This document shows positions 31,787 to 39,991 of a stretch of 64,000 nt of DNA, one piece after another. Positions within the stretch are counted from its first letter, which is position 1. Each line of letters opens with the position of its first letter. A program made the translations under genes and the position numbers. The notes below the pieces were generated by a model. That model had not been told where the DNA came from. It ran no database searches and was given only the letters and a program-made list of their open reading frames with translations. The DNA comes from GCA-003244245 sp050700115 (GTDB taxonomy: Bacteria > Actinomycetota > Actinomycetes > Mycobacteriales > Pseudonocardiaceae), in NCBI GenBank assembly GCA_050700115.1, contig JBOHGG010000004.1, positions 62,001-126,000 of the forward strand, written 5' to 3'.

Positions 31787-34018
31787 TCAGTCGGTGTCGG
31801 TTCCTGCATCGGAGCCGGTTTCGTCGGTCGCCGCTCGGTCGACGGCTGCCCGAATGTCTGCTGTGAGGTAGCCGCGCACCCGTCGCGCCCCGCCGTCCTC
31901 GGTCGGCACGTATTGGCGGGTCGGCCGACACCGCAACTCGCCCATTTGCCGAGCGAACAGGCTTGGTTCCACGTCTAGTTCGTCGGTCAATTCGGCCGTG
32001 GGTACGAATTCCCGCCCGTGCGGACTGAGATCATCACCGAGATAGTCCACAACGGACGCCAATGGTTCCGGCAACTCGGGTAACCGCTCCGAACTCCACC
32101 CCTCGGTCTCGGCGGTGGCTCCGGCACCGAGAGCGTTCACCACGCTGGTAGGGTCGATCGCCTGTCGCTGATCGTCGCCGGCCGCGTGACCGGCCAGCGT
32201 TCCGGCTGACTCCCGCAGCGCCCGCCCGCGTGCACAGACCTCCCGCCACTGCGGGTTGGGCATGTAGTACGTGCGCACCGTCATCGCCAGCACGTCCGCC
32301 CCGGCGTCGGTCTCGCCGTCCGGCCGCAGAATCCCCACCCCTTTGTGGGACGGCAGCAGCGTGGAGGCGTCGTATCCGCGTGTGTTCATCTGCTCGCCCA
32401 ACACGATGTTGGAGTCCCGCCAGTCCATCACCCGCAGGGCGAACCGTGACCCGAGTACCGCCCGCAGCCGTGAGGGGATGGTGTTGGAGTCTGGGCGTTG
32501 GGTGGCCAGGATGACGACGATTCCGGCCGCTGGCCCCTTGCGAACGAGGTAGGTCAGCAACTCGGCGATGTACTCGCCTAGCGTGGTTTTCTTGCCGCCG
32601 ACTTGTTCGCGTGTGGGGTTTTCCAGAAATACGTGTACCTCGTCGATGATCACTGCGGTGATCGACATTCCGAGGTCCTGGTCTCGCGAGATGGCTGGTG
32701 TGATCTTCGATTCTGGGCAGATCTCATCGTTTAATGTGGCCATCCGGGCGAACCTGGATTGGACTTCTGCCACGAGCTCTACGAGATGATCGCGCACGGC
32801 GTAGGCATGGTCGAGTCCATCGCCGCGCACGAACCGGTAGGCGACCGCTTCGGCGGCGTCCCAGTCCTTTCCGCCCTTGCCGTCGAACACATACAGCCGT
32901 GTGTACGGGTCCAGAATCAGCCCGGCGGCTGGTAGGCGAATCGCGAATGTCTTGCCTTGTCGTGGAATCGCCCCCACGAGCAGCGAGGTCCACACCAAGG
33001 GAAGATCGATCCGGCGTTGGCGCGCGTCCTGGCCGAAGGGCACCGGCCGCCACGCGTCCCAGCACTGCACATCCAGCAATGGCGTTCGCAACGGTGGACC
33101 GGAGTACGGGTCCTCGTCGGCCACCCACACAAACACCCGTCCCGCATGGCCACCCTTGCCGCGCACACGTTCGACGATGAGCTGAACCTCATCGACCGCC
33201 AGGGCAGAGGCGAGCGCGTCCCGATGCTTGATCACATCGGCTGCCTTGCGGGTGGCCGGCAGGTCAACGGTGATCGCCCACCCCTCGCCTACCCGCGCGG
33301 CGCGCTCGACCAGGCGCAAGCTTTCGTCCTTGCCGATCAGCTTCGCGTCGCGAAACGCGTCGACCAACACCTGCGGGTCCATCGTCCAAGTGAGCGTGCG
33401 CGGACCGGCCAACACCGCCTTACGGCCTGGCGAGCCGTCCTTGCGTCGGCCGGTGATCGCCAGTGCGACCGCGCCGGCACCGGCTGTGATCCACAGGGCA
33501 CGAGAGCCGTAGCCAAGATCGACGACGATCACCGCCATCGCGCCGACCCATATCGCGGCTGCGGTGACTTTCCATCGGAACAACGTCAAGGCGCGGATCT
33601 CGATGAACTTGTCCGCAAGCTTCTCGGACTGCTCGGCTGCTTCTCGGTAGTCGTGCACCCGTACCCATCGACGCCACCCGCGCACGGCGACGACGATCCC
33701 CCGGCTGACCGCACCGACGAATCGAAACGGCAAGCGCACGACCCACACGATCATGTCTTTGGCTGCCTGCCTCAGCGCTTGGCGGGATTGCAGCGCAGCC
33801 GGCACGGACCGAGAACGCCCCCACCAGGTCATGAACCGGCGGACAATCGCCCGCCGTACGGCGCGCGGCAGGTCGTCCACCACTTCGCCGTCGTATACCG
33901 GCTCGGCTGGTGCCATCTCGCGTGTCTGGGCCGCGACAGGCAGAGAGGTCAGGGCACCTTTGCCTGCTGATGGTTCTGGTGGGGGTTCGTCTCGTGGTGG
34001 TGGCAGGTCGCTGGTCAT
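31787..34018 (-). CDS. traSA: FtsK/SpoIIIE-type conjugal DNA translocase (TraSA-like)
   Basis: A 743-residue membrane ATPase. N-terminal membrane helices occur around WKVTAAAIWVGAMAVIVVDL and ALWITAGAGAVALAITG. Walker A is LLVGAIPRQGKTFAIRL, the PRQGKT variant seen in TraSA proteins of actinobacterial integrative elements. Walker B is TAVIIDEVHVFLENP. A sensor-like LATQRPDSNTIPSRLRAVLG segment follows. A C-terminal helical/HTH part (FVPTAELTDELDVEPSLFAR) may read a DNA sequence. It probably moves double-stranded element DNA between mycelia. ATG 34018 overlaps the stop of the membrane protein gene upstream (ATGA), and longer readings are unlikely. Confidence 0.9.
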   Translation of the reverse strand: MTSDLPPPRDEPPPEPSAGKGALTSLPVAAQTREMAPAEPVYDGEVVDDLPRAVRRAIVRRFMTWWGRSRSVPAALQSRQALRQAAKDMIVWVVRLPFRFVGAVSRGIVVAVRGWRRWVRVHDYREAAEQSEKLADKFIEIRALTLFRWKVTAAAIWVGAMAVIVVDLGYGSRALWITAGAGAVALAITGRRKDGSPGRKAVLAGPRTLTWTMDPQVLVDAFRDAKLIGKDESLRLVERAARVGEGWAITVDLPATRKAADVIKHRDALASALAVDEVQLIVERVRGKGGHAGRVFVWVADEDPYSGPPLRTPLLDVQCWDAWRPVPFGQDARQRRIDLPLVWTSLLVGAIPRQGKTFAIRLPAAGLILDPYTRLYVFDGKGGKDWDAAEAVAYRFVRGDGLDHAYAVRDHLVELVAEVQSRFARMATLNDEICPESKITPAISRDQDLGMSITAVIIDEVHVFLENPTREQVGGKKTTLGEYIAELLTYLVRKGPAAGIVVILATQRPDSNTIPSRLRAVLGSRFALRVMDWRDSNIVLGEQMNTRGYDASTLLPSHKGVGILRPDGETDAGADVLAMTVRTYYMPNPQWREVCARGRALRESAGTLAGHAAGDDQRQAIDPTSVVNALGAGATAETEGWSSERLPELPEPLASVVDYLGDDLSPHGREFVPTAELTDELDVEPSLFARQMGELRCRPTRQYVPTEDGGARRVRGYLTADIRAAVDRAATDETGSDAGTDTD

Positions 34019-34350
34019 CGGCGATCCCGCTTGTGGGTGGGCGGGTGGATGATTTCGGTGACGGAGAACATCCGGGCGATCGCGGCGCCGGCGAACAATG
34101 CGGGGATGCCCAAGGCCACGGCCCAGGCGCGGGCATCGGAGGTGAACAACACCACCGCCCACTGCACGGCGACGATGAACGCCGCGGTACCCAGCGCCCG
34201 AATGAGGTTGCCGCCCATGCGGGTCACTTCCTGGCTGTGGCGGGCCAGGCGGTGCCCGCTGCGGGCACCGCTGCGAAACGCCGCCAAGATCCCCAACCCG
34301 GCCACGGCCAGCACCACGACCAGCACGGCACTATCCGGTGTCTGGCTCAT
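34015..34350 (-). CDS. Small membrane protein of the integrative element
   Basis: A 111-residue protein with about three membrane helices: DSAVLVVVLAVAGLGILAAF, RALGTAAFIVAVQWAVVLF and WAVALGIPALFAGAAIARMF. It is coupled by ATGA overlaps to both the HTH gene upstream and traSA downstream, so it belongs to the transfer operon. A role as a spread (Spd-like) or TraSA-assisting protein is inferred from position only. Confidence 0.75.
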   Translation of the reverse strand: MSQTPDSAVLVVVLAVAGLGILAAFRSGARSGHRLARHSQEVTRMGGNLIRALGTAAFIVAVQWAVVLFTSDARAWAVALGIPALFAGAAIARMFSVTEIIHPPTHKRDRR

Positions 34351-34601
34351 CGGGACTCACCCCCGCCATCGCGGGTGGCCGAGCGTGTACCCCCGGTCTG
34401 CGGATCGTTGCCGGTGGGCTCTGCGAGCAGTCGAATCAGGGCCGTGGCTGGAACCACCAGTCGGCCGTGCCGCCGCACAGCGCGCAGCGTGCCGAGACGA
34501 ATAGCGCGAGAGACGGTCGAGGGCTTGACGCCAAGAATCCAGGCGGCTTCCCGAACCGTGTAGTACGCCGGACGCCCGGCGTTGGGCATGTCAGTACACA
34601 T
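34347..34601 (-). CDS. xis: MerR-like helix-turn-helix protein, probable excisionase
   Basis: An 84-residue protein with an excisionase-type winged HTH: GRPAYYTVREAAWILGVKPS and TVSRAIRLGTLRAVRRHGRL followed by VVPATALIRLL. In mobile elements such proteins act as recombination directionality factors or as regulators of replication. It heads the minus-strand transfer operon. ATG 34601 is chosen over 34622 because GAAGGG lies a suitable distance upstream; the choice is not certain. Confidence 0.8.
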   Translation of the reverse strand: MCTDMPNAGRPAYYTVREAAWILGVKPSTVSRAIRLGTLRAVRRHGRLVVPATALIRLLAEPTGNDPQTGGTRSATRDGGGESR

Positions 34602-34630
34602 GAAAGAAGCCCTTCTGATCAATAAGTGTT

Positions 34631-34662
34631 GGATGATTTCATGACATTAATTCGGATGATTT
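34631..34662. promoter_or_regulatory. Direct repeat GGATGATTT in a divergent promoter
   Basis: GGATGATTT occurs at 34631-34639 and again at 34654-34662, 23 bases apart (about two helical turns), in an AT-rich stretch between the divergent excisionase and XRE genes. The second copy continues AATCC, making a short dyad. It is a likely operator for the XRE repressor that starts at 34765. Confidence 0.5.
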
Positions 34663-34764
34663 AATCCACAATGAAGGCGTGGGTGTGCCCTGCTCGGATC
34701 CATCCGTGAAGCCGCATGTGCCCGCGCTACTCTTTGGCGCCAGGGGCGGAGCGCGGAGGAATAT

Positions 34765-35193
34765 GTGGTGGAGGACTGGGCGGCCGTCGCGCAGGCGATC
34801 AGCCAGCGCATGACAGAACTCGGCCTCAATCAGCGCGAGCTGATTGAGCGCTCGCAGGTCTCGAAAGCGACGGTCGGCGAGCTTTATCACAACTCCGCGC
34901 AGCGTCGGCGGAGCGCCCGCACGTTGGAAGCGCTGTCCATGGCGCTTGAGTGGCACCCGCAGCACCTGGTGGCGGTACTGAAGGGTCAACGCGCCCCGGA
35001 TATCGGCGAACCGGCGAGCCGTTCTGATGACGATGTTCCGGGAAGACTGGCCGCGATTGAGTATCGGCTTGCGCAGATAGCGACAAAGCTCGACACCATT
35101 GATGAGTTGAGTGACCGACTCGAAGAGATAAACGCCAACGTCGAAGCGGTGATCAGGTTCGCTGACTCGAACCGAAAAAGGGTGAGGGGCTGA
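34765..35193 (+). CDS. XRE-family repressor with C-terminal coiled coil
   Basis: A 142-residue protein. The N-terminal HTH reads AQAISQRMTELGLNQRELIE, RSQVSKATVGELYHNSAQRR, then TLEALSMALEWHPQHLVAVL. After a linker (SRSDDDVPGRL) comes a heptad-like coiled coil, AAIEYRLAQIATKLDTIDEL and SDRLEEINANVEAVIRF, for oligomerisation. It is probably the element's maintenance repressor, acting on the divergent excisionase/transfer operon. Start GTG 34765 has GGAGGA upstream. The coiled coil is duplicated, without the HTH, at 38365-38562. Confidence 0.8.
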   Translation: MVEDWAAVAQAISQRMTELGLNQRELIERSQVSKATVGELYHNSAQRRRSARTLEALSMALEWHPQHLVAVLKGQRAPDIGEPASRSDDDVPGRLAAIEYRLAQIATKLDTIDELSDRLEEINANVEAVIRFADSNRKRVRG

Positions 35194-35273
35194 GTGTTCC
35201 GGGTGACTGTTCTCCATGCCGAGAAGTCAATAGCGAATCCGCCGCACCAACCATGCACCGACGATGCATCACT

Positions 35274-35306
35274 AGTGCGCTTCCAGTGCATTTGTAGTGC
35301 ACTTCG
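35274..35306. promoter_or_regulatory. Three 11-bp iterons upstream of the XRE/Nudix-like gene
   Basis: AGTGC begins at 35274, 35285 and 35296, giving three tandem 11-base units (AGTGCGCTTCC, AGTGCATTTGT, AGTGCACTTCG). They end 22 bases before the ATG at 35328. The exact 11-base phasing puts each unit on the same face of the helix. Further ATGCA sites lie just upstream (35253-35269). This is a probable operator for the downstream regulator or for the repressor at 34765. Confidence 0.6.
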
Positions 35307-35327
35307 CAGTTTTCGGGGCTATTTCTG

Positions 35328-37160
35328 ATGGAGCCGGTGCAGCTGTGGACGGGCCGCACCGCGTGCGCGCTGCAAGCCGCGCTACGGATGACCAATGAGT
35401 CATTTGCCGCACATCTGGGCACTGCGGTCAGGACGGTCGCAACGTGGCACCAGAAGCCGGACCGCGTACCCAGCGCCGAAATGCAGCAAGCGTTGGATAC
35501 CACCTTGGAACGCGCCGGAGAGGGGACCCAAGCACGATTCACCAGGAACGCCGCCGACACAGGCGCCAGGCTGGAGCCAACGAGCCCGCCGTTCGACGGT
35601 TCTGCTCACGCCGCTGAGGACCCGACCGCGACCGCGGTGGACGACCTGACCGCCACTGCCTCACCTACGATCATGGCAGGAGCGGCTGAGGACACTGCGG
35701 ACGGAGGCTTCATGGGCTGGTTGCAGGTGGCGCACGCCGCCTCGGCGCCGCCGGATGGCTCAGACGTCGGGCAGATCATCCGCTGGTACCGCACGCACGA
35801 GCGGCTGACTCAGCAGGACGTCGCCGCCGAGCTGAACACCACGCAGTCGCGGCTGTCCAAGCTGGAGAAAGGCACCCAGGCCCTGCGAGACGTCACGGAG
35901 CTGCGGCACATCGCGCGCAAGCTGGGTATCCCGCCGGAGCGGCTTGGCGTTCTACCGGACCACTCGGCGGACGCACTCCCGTTCGCCTCGCACGTCAGCG
36001 ACCGGCCAGGCTCGGTTCGGGACAGCCAGGAACGCTGGCGGGACATCCGGCGCCAGCTCAACGCTCACCGCGCGGTGCTGGGCGATCTGGCCGCCGAGCT
36101 GTATCCGGCGCAGCAGCGCATCCCCGGAACGACAGTCCTCACCTCAGCAAACTGGGTGCCCGACGGTCCGGTAGACCTGGCTGACATCGAGCTGGCGTGG
36201 CGCGCCGAAGCACCGATACCGCAGGTGGGCGGTAAGGCTGCACAATCAGCAGGTGCGCGGCCTCTGATGGCCAGCGGTGAGCGTTATGACCGTTACTCGC
36301 GAGCGCTCCGCGACCTTGCCCGGCCCAGACTGCTCGACAATCGCGTCAGCTATCGACTGCTTGACGTGCAATGGGCCGGTTTCCGTGGAATGCTGGGGTT
36401 CAACTACACGAGCTACTTCGACGTTCTTGACATGGGAGAAGCATTAGGTCACGAGTTCGCAGAAGCATGGCTCACCGCGGGCCGAAAGCGCCCGAGTTTC
36501 GCGGAGCTGCCGTTCCGCCGGAGTATCGTCGACCCGTTCGACCTGTCCGCGCGGCCGATGCTGCCCAGTATCAATACGTTGACGATCCGGCACGACTCCA
36601 TCGAGGGTCACCGCATGTACCTGCATCGACGGGACGCCAACGCGGTGGCCGCCGCTGGCGGCATGTACCACGTGGTGCCCGCGGGTGTTTTCCAGCCCGC
36701 GGCGCTGGCACCGGCACATCAAACCAATGACTTCTCTCTCTGGCGTAACATCCAGCGCGAGTTCTCCGAGGAGTTCCTCGGCAACGGCGAGCACGATGGC
36801 AACAGCGTCGACCCCATCGCCTACGACACCGACGAGCCATTCGCGTCCTTCGAGCGAGCACGCCAGGCCGGCGACTTCCGCGTCTTCGCCTGCGCAATGG
36901 TCCTCGAACCGCTCACCCTATGGGTAGAGCTGCTAACGGTCGCGGTCATCGCGGCACCGGTGTTCGATGAGCTGTTCTCCGACATGGTCGCCGTGAATGA
37001 GGAAGGTGCTGCGGTCAGCACCGAGGCCGGCCGTCCCACCGTGGGAATCCCGTTCACCGAGGCGGCCCGCGAGCGGTTGCGCACTGAGCCGTTGTCGCCG
37101 ATCTCCCGTGCCTGCATCGAGCTGGCGTGGCGGTACCGGCATCAGCTACTCGGCCGATGA
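35328..37160 (+). CDS. XRE-type regulator with C-terminal Nudix-like domain
   Basis: A 610-residue protein with two DNA-binding-like segments. The first (LRMTNESFAAHLGTAVRTVA, residues about 18-40) resembles an HTH. The second is a canonical XRE HTH, IIRWYRTHERLTQQDVAAEL with NTTQSRLSKLEKG (about 150-180). The C-terminal half includes GGMYHVVPAGVFQPAALAPA (from about 443) and NIQREFSEEFLG (about 474-485), which recall a degenerate Nudix box (REFxEExxG). It may sense a nucleotide or nucleotide sugar and control the co-translated epimerase gene, whose ATG overlaps its stop. Three 11-base iterons lie directly upstream. Exact ligand unknown. Confidence 0.7.
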   Translation: MEPVQLWTGRTACALQAALRMTNESFAAHLGTAVRTVATWHQKPDRVPSAEMQQALDTTLERAGEGTQARFTRNAADTGARLEPTSPPFDGSAHAAEDPTATAVDDLTATASPTIMAGAAEDTADGGFMGWLQVAHAASAPPDGSDVGQIIRWYRTHERLTQQDVAAELNTTQSRLSKLEKGTQALRDVTELRHIARKLGIPPERLGVLPDHSADALPFASHVSDRPGSVRDSQERWRDIRRQLNAHRAVLGDLAAELYPAQQRIPGTTVLTSANWVPDGPVDLADIELAWRAEAPIPQVGGKAAQSAGARPLMASGERYDRYSRALRDLARPRLLDNRVSYRLLDVQWAGFRGMLGFNYTSYFDVLDMGEALGHEFAEAWLTAGRKRPSFAELPFRRSIVDPFDLSARPMLPSINTLTIRHDSIEGHRMYLHRRDANAVAAAGGMYHVVPAGVFQPAALAPAHQTNDFSLWRNIQREFSEEFLGNGEHDGNSVDPIAYDTDEPFASFERARQAGDFRVFACAMVLEPLTLWVELLTVAVIAAPVFDELFSDMVAVNEEGAAVSTEAGRPTVGIPFTEAARERLRTEPLSPISRACIELAWRYRHQLLGR

Positions 37161-38077
37161 GGGTCCTGGTCACCGGCGCCGCCGGTTTTGTCGGCTACGC
37201 GGTGGCCGCGCTGCTGGTCGAGCAGGGGCACCAGGTGACAGGGCTGACCCGCTCCGGGGCGTCCGCGCTGCCCAAGGGCGTTGCGCGGCTCGAAGGCGAT
37301 CTGCGTACACCCGAGACCCTGCCCAAGGCGGTCGCCGAGGTCGACGGAGTGTGCCACCTGGCCGGACTGACCAAGGTACGACAGTCGCGGACCAGTCCAC
37401 TCGACTACTGGCGCACCAACGTCGGCGGCACCCTAACCATCCTCGACCAACTCGCCACTGCCCGTACCGGGCGACTCGTCCTCGCGTCCACCTGCACGGT
37501 GTACGGCGAGCAAGCCGAGCAACCGATCAGCGAGACAGCGACCGTGGCACCGAGCAGCCCCTATGCCACCAGCAAGCTCGCCGCCGACCACGCAGCCGCA
37601 GACCTCGCCGCGACCGGAGCGATCGGAGCAATCAGCCTGCGCGCCTTCAACGTGGCCGGAGCCCTACCCGGACACTCAGACCGCGACACAACCCGGCTCA
37701 TCCCCCAACTCCTCGCCGTGCAACAGGGCCAGACGCCCGAGCTGGTCGTGAACGGCGACGGCACCGCAGTCCGCGACTTCGTGCACGTGGCCGACATGGC
37801 TACCGCGTTCGCCCTCGCCCTGCACGCGTGCGAGCCGGGCAGTTGGCGCGCCTACAACGTCGGCAGCGGCCGCCCCAGCACCGTGCACGACGTCATCACC
37901 ACCGCCGAGACAGTGACCGGACGACCCGTCACACGACGGCACACCGCCGCCGCACACGAGCCAGCAAAACTCTTGGCCGACAGCACCCGCATCCGATCCG
38001 AGCTGGGCTGGCGACCCGAAAAATCGAGCCTTCCCGAGATCATCTCGGACGCCTGGACCGCCCTGAACAGCGATTAG
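37157..38077 (+). CDS. NAD-dependent nucleotide-sugar epimerase/dehydratase (extended SDR)
   Basis: A 306-residue extended short-chain dehydrogenase. MRVLVTGAAGFVGYAVAALL carries the GxxGxxG NAD site. VYGEQAEQPISETATVAPSS is the typical loop before the catalytic Tyr and Lys in SPYATSKLAADHAAADL. RDFVHVADMATAFALALHAC and YNVGSGRPSTVHDVI are substrate-domain landmarks of GalE-like enzymes. It should act on a UDP- or dTDP-sugar in the cytosol. The ATG overlaps the stop of the XRE/Nudix-like gene (ATGA), so expression is coupled. No other sugar genes are near, which is unusual for this family. Confidence 0.9.
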   Translation: MRVLVTGAAGFVGYAVAALLVEQGHQVTGLTRSGASALPKGVARLEGDLRTPETLPKAVAEVDGVCHLAGLTKVRQSRTSPLDYWRTNVGGTLTILDQLATARTGRLVLASTCTVYGEQAEQPISETATVAPSSPYATSKLAADHAAADLAATGAIGAISLRAFNVAGALPGHSDRDTTRLIPQLLAVQQGQTPELVVNGDGTAVRDFVHVADMATAFALALHACEPGSWRAYNVGSGRPSTVHDVITTAETVTGRPVTRRHTAAAHEPAKLLADSTRIRSELGWRPEKSSLPEIISDAWTALNSD

Positions 38078-38231
38078 TTGCCCGCCGAATATTCGATTCT
38101 GGAATAGCGCGTAACTGACTGCGCTGCGCCTACCGTGACGGTCTGAGCTGCTGTTGTCTTATCGGCATGATCAGCCCCGGGACGAAAGCATCGCCTCGGC
38201 GCGACCTGTGCGCCAGCCGAGTTCTCGAGCT

Positions 38232-38287
38232 GGAAGGACCGGCGGCGGTGCCGCACCCCCGTATCCCGCACCGCCGCCGGTCCTTCC
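38232..38287 (+). terminator. Perfect 20-bp hairpin after the epimerase gene
   Basis: GGAAGGACCGGCGGCGGTGC (38232-38251) and its exact reverse complement (38268-38287) enclose a 16-base loop. It lies 155 bases after the epimerase stop, in a gap that has no other gene up to 38365. It is a strong terminator candidate, or the remains of a mobile repeat. Confidence 0.65.
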
Positions 38288-38364
38288 CACCACCTCAACC
38301 GATCTACCGAACAACCGCCCACCCACGCCAGGCACACTCGAACCGCGCATCGGGTGAACACGCC

Positions 38365-38562
38365 ATGAGCGCGGATTCTGCCGGGGAGTCGGTACGACGT
38401 TCTGATGACGACCTACTGGAAAGACTTGCCACGATTGATCACCGTCTTCACCAGATATCGACCCAGCTCGCCACCATGGACACGTTGAGCAGCCAACTCG
38501 ACGAGATCTGTGCCAACCTCAAAACGTTGGTCGGGTCGCTCGGATCGGCAGGTCGATCGTGA
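38365..38562 (+). CDS. Coiled-coil protein, HTH-less relative of the XRE repressor
   Basis: A 65-residue protein: VRRSDDDLLERLATIDHRLH, QISTQLATMDTLSSQLDEIC, ANLKTLVGSLG. The region is homologous to residues about 86-133 of the repressor at 34765 (SRSDDDVPGRLAAIEYRLAQ), and similarity is visible in the DNA too (CGTTCTGATGACGA in both). The DNA-binding half is absent. It may be a decayed duplicate, or a small protein that forms mixed coiled coils with the repressor and so modulates it. Confidence 0.5.
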   Translation: MSADSAGESVRRSDDDLLERLATIDHRLHQISTQLATMDTLSSQLDEICANLKTLVGSLGSAGRS

Positions 38563-38618
38563 ACGCCGCGTTCCTAACCGGACGGTTGGGTGGCTGATCG
38601 TCCAAGGCCCGTCGGACT

Positions 38619-38679
38619 ACCGGCTGGCTGTCGGTTGAGTAAGTGGCCCCCGACGCTCAACTCCCGGCGGCCAGCCGGT
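38619..38679. repeat. Imperfect hairpin
   Basis: ACCGGCTGGC (38619-38628) pairs with GCCAGCCGGT (38670-38679), with a further TTGAG/CTCAA inner match. It lies between the coiled-coil gene and the next small gene and could terminate transcription. Confidence 0.45.
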
Positions 38680-38695
38680 CACCAACGAGAAATCC

Positions 38696-38962
38696 GTGAT
38701 GAAGTGGATGTACACCATGCCCGACTCCGCTCCGCGACCATCCCATGACCAGTGGCGTGATACCGATGGCACCCACATTGCTCTATTCTGCCTGGTAGAG
38801 CAGGTCGCGGAACACGCGGAGCCCGGGGTGCTGCCCTCACGGCTACACCAACACGGCCAAGTCGTCGGCCGGGGCCTTGATTCGCTCCACGTGCGCTTCG
38901 CGGACAACGCGCTGGTCAGCCTGCCACCCCAGTTGGTGCGCCTACTCTCCCCGACCCGATAG
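38696..38962 (+). CDS. Small hypothetical protein
   Basis: An 88-residue protein: MMKWMYTMPDSAPRPSHDQW, RDTDGTHIALFCLVEQVAEH, then QVVGRGLDSLHVRFADNALV and SLPPQLVRLLS. Alternating hydrophobic residues and balanced charge suggest a real folded protein, and the LHVRF/LVSLPP pattern looks like short beta strands. I do not recognise the family. It lies among remnants of the integrative element, so it may be a cargo or accessory gene. Confidence 0.5.
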   Translation: MMKWMYTMPDSAPRPSHDQWRDTDGTHIALFCLVEQVAEHAEPGVLPSRLHQHGQVVGRGLDSLHVRFADNALVSLPPQLVRLLSPTR

Positions 38963-39049
38963 GCCAATGCTGATGCATCCAACACCCGGTCACCGAGTGC
39001 GAGAAACTTTTGGAAAGCTGATCACCTATTGTTCCGGAACATGCTATGA

Positions 39050-39397
39050 AACTGTATTGGAGCCGCGACCAGCGTTGGGGAAACTCGCTATCTCCTGCTA
39101 CTGAAACAACTTGAAGAGCTAGCCGACCAGCTCGGCAGCAGTGACAAACCCATCGCGTCGGCAGCGCTCACAGATCAGAGCGTGCGATTGCTAGGAGGAG
39201 CACTCACGTTGCTTAGACAGCACCGTGTCAACAATCGCGGCCAATGCAAACACTGCGGCTGGACATGGCGACTCTGGCGCAGGCGACCACCATGCACAGT
39301 GTTCCGGAGTTTAGATTTCTTCATGCGGCAACCCTTGGACATGGTGTTATTTCTCCTTCAGGGTTCTCCTACCAGCCGGACCCGCCACAATGACTGA
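39050..39397 (+). pseudogene. N-terminally damaged Cys-rich small protein
   Basis: The frame reads TRYLLLLKQLEELADQLGSS and DKPIASAALTDQSVRLLGGA, then NNRGQCKHCGWTWRLWRRRP and PCTVFRSLDFFMRQPLDMVL. The helical start and the CxxC...C part form one coherent protein. However, a TGA lies at 39047-39049 and there is no ATG or GTG before the middle (GTG 39182). It is probably decayed at its start. The CxxC and RRRPPC pieces recall the gene at 9476-9880. Confidence 0.5.
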
Positions 39398-39991
39398 CAT
39401 GTCAGCCCATCACTGGCCTGATGTGCACGTTACGTGCGCAGGTACGGGAATGCCTCGAAGAGTGTCCGTCCAAGGTAGAGAAGGAGTCGCCGCCACCGTC
39501 GTGGTGGTGACAGTGACGCGAAGCAAGGGACGCGACAGCGGGGAAGGGCCGTCTCCTGCCTCGGGGGCCACGGCGGGTGTCCCGTCCCGGCGTCCGGATG
39601 CCGTTGACGATTGCCTGTGTCTGGGTTTGGGAAGGCTGGGACACCCCCCAGCACCCCGTCCCAGCCCAGCTTCGGCGAGTTACTCCGCAGCTCAGCAGCT
39701 ATTCGGAACCTGTCCCAGCATCTGTCCCGTGGAAGGTCCCGGCAGGACACGTGGGACGGCCCCTCGCAGACCACCAGTGCGTGATCATCGACCACCCTCA
39801 CAGATGAGCGGTTCCCGACATTCGGCAGATGGGCTGGGCTGCTGTGTGGTAGACGCCCAGGGAGGTCGATGGGATCCCGTCCGGACGGCTCGTCGGCAAG
39901 GTGCTCGCACTCAGTCAACTCAGCGCGCAGCAGACAGACGAGTTGTCGCATTTCAGAACCCTACAGTGAGTGCAGTAAGAGAGCCTTGGTT
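39398..39991. other. Gap of about 590 bases without a convincing gene
   Basis: Several overlapping frames are open on both strands, but their translations are rich in Pro, Arg and Ser and show no domain. A 75-codon plus frame ending at 39807 (PLTIACVWVWEGWDTPQHPV) is the least unlikely. The segment probably holds eroded element DNA and the promoter of the gene at 39992. Confidence 0.45.
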
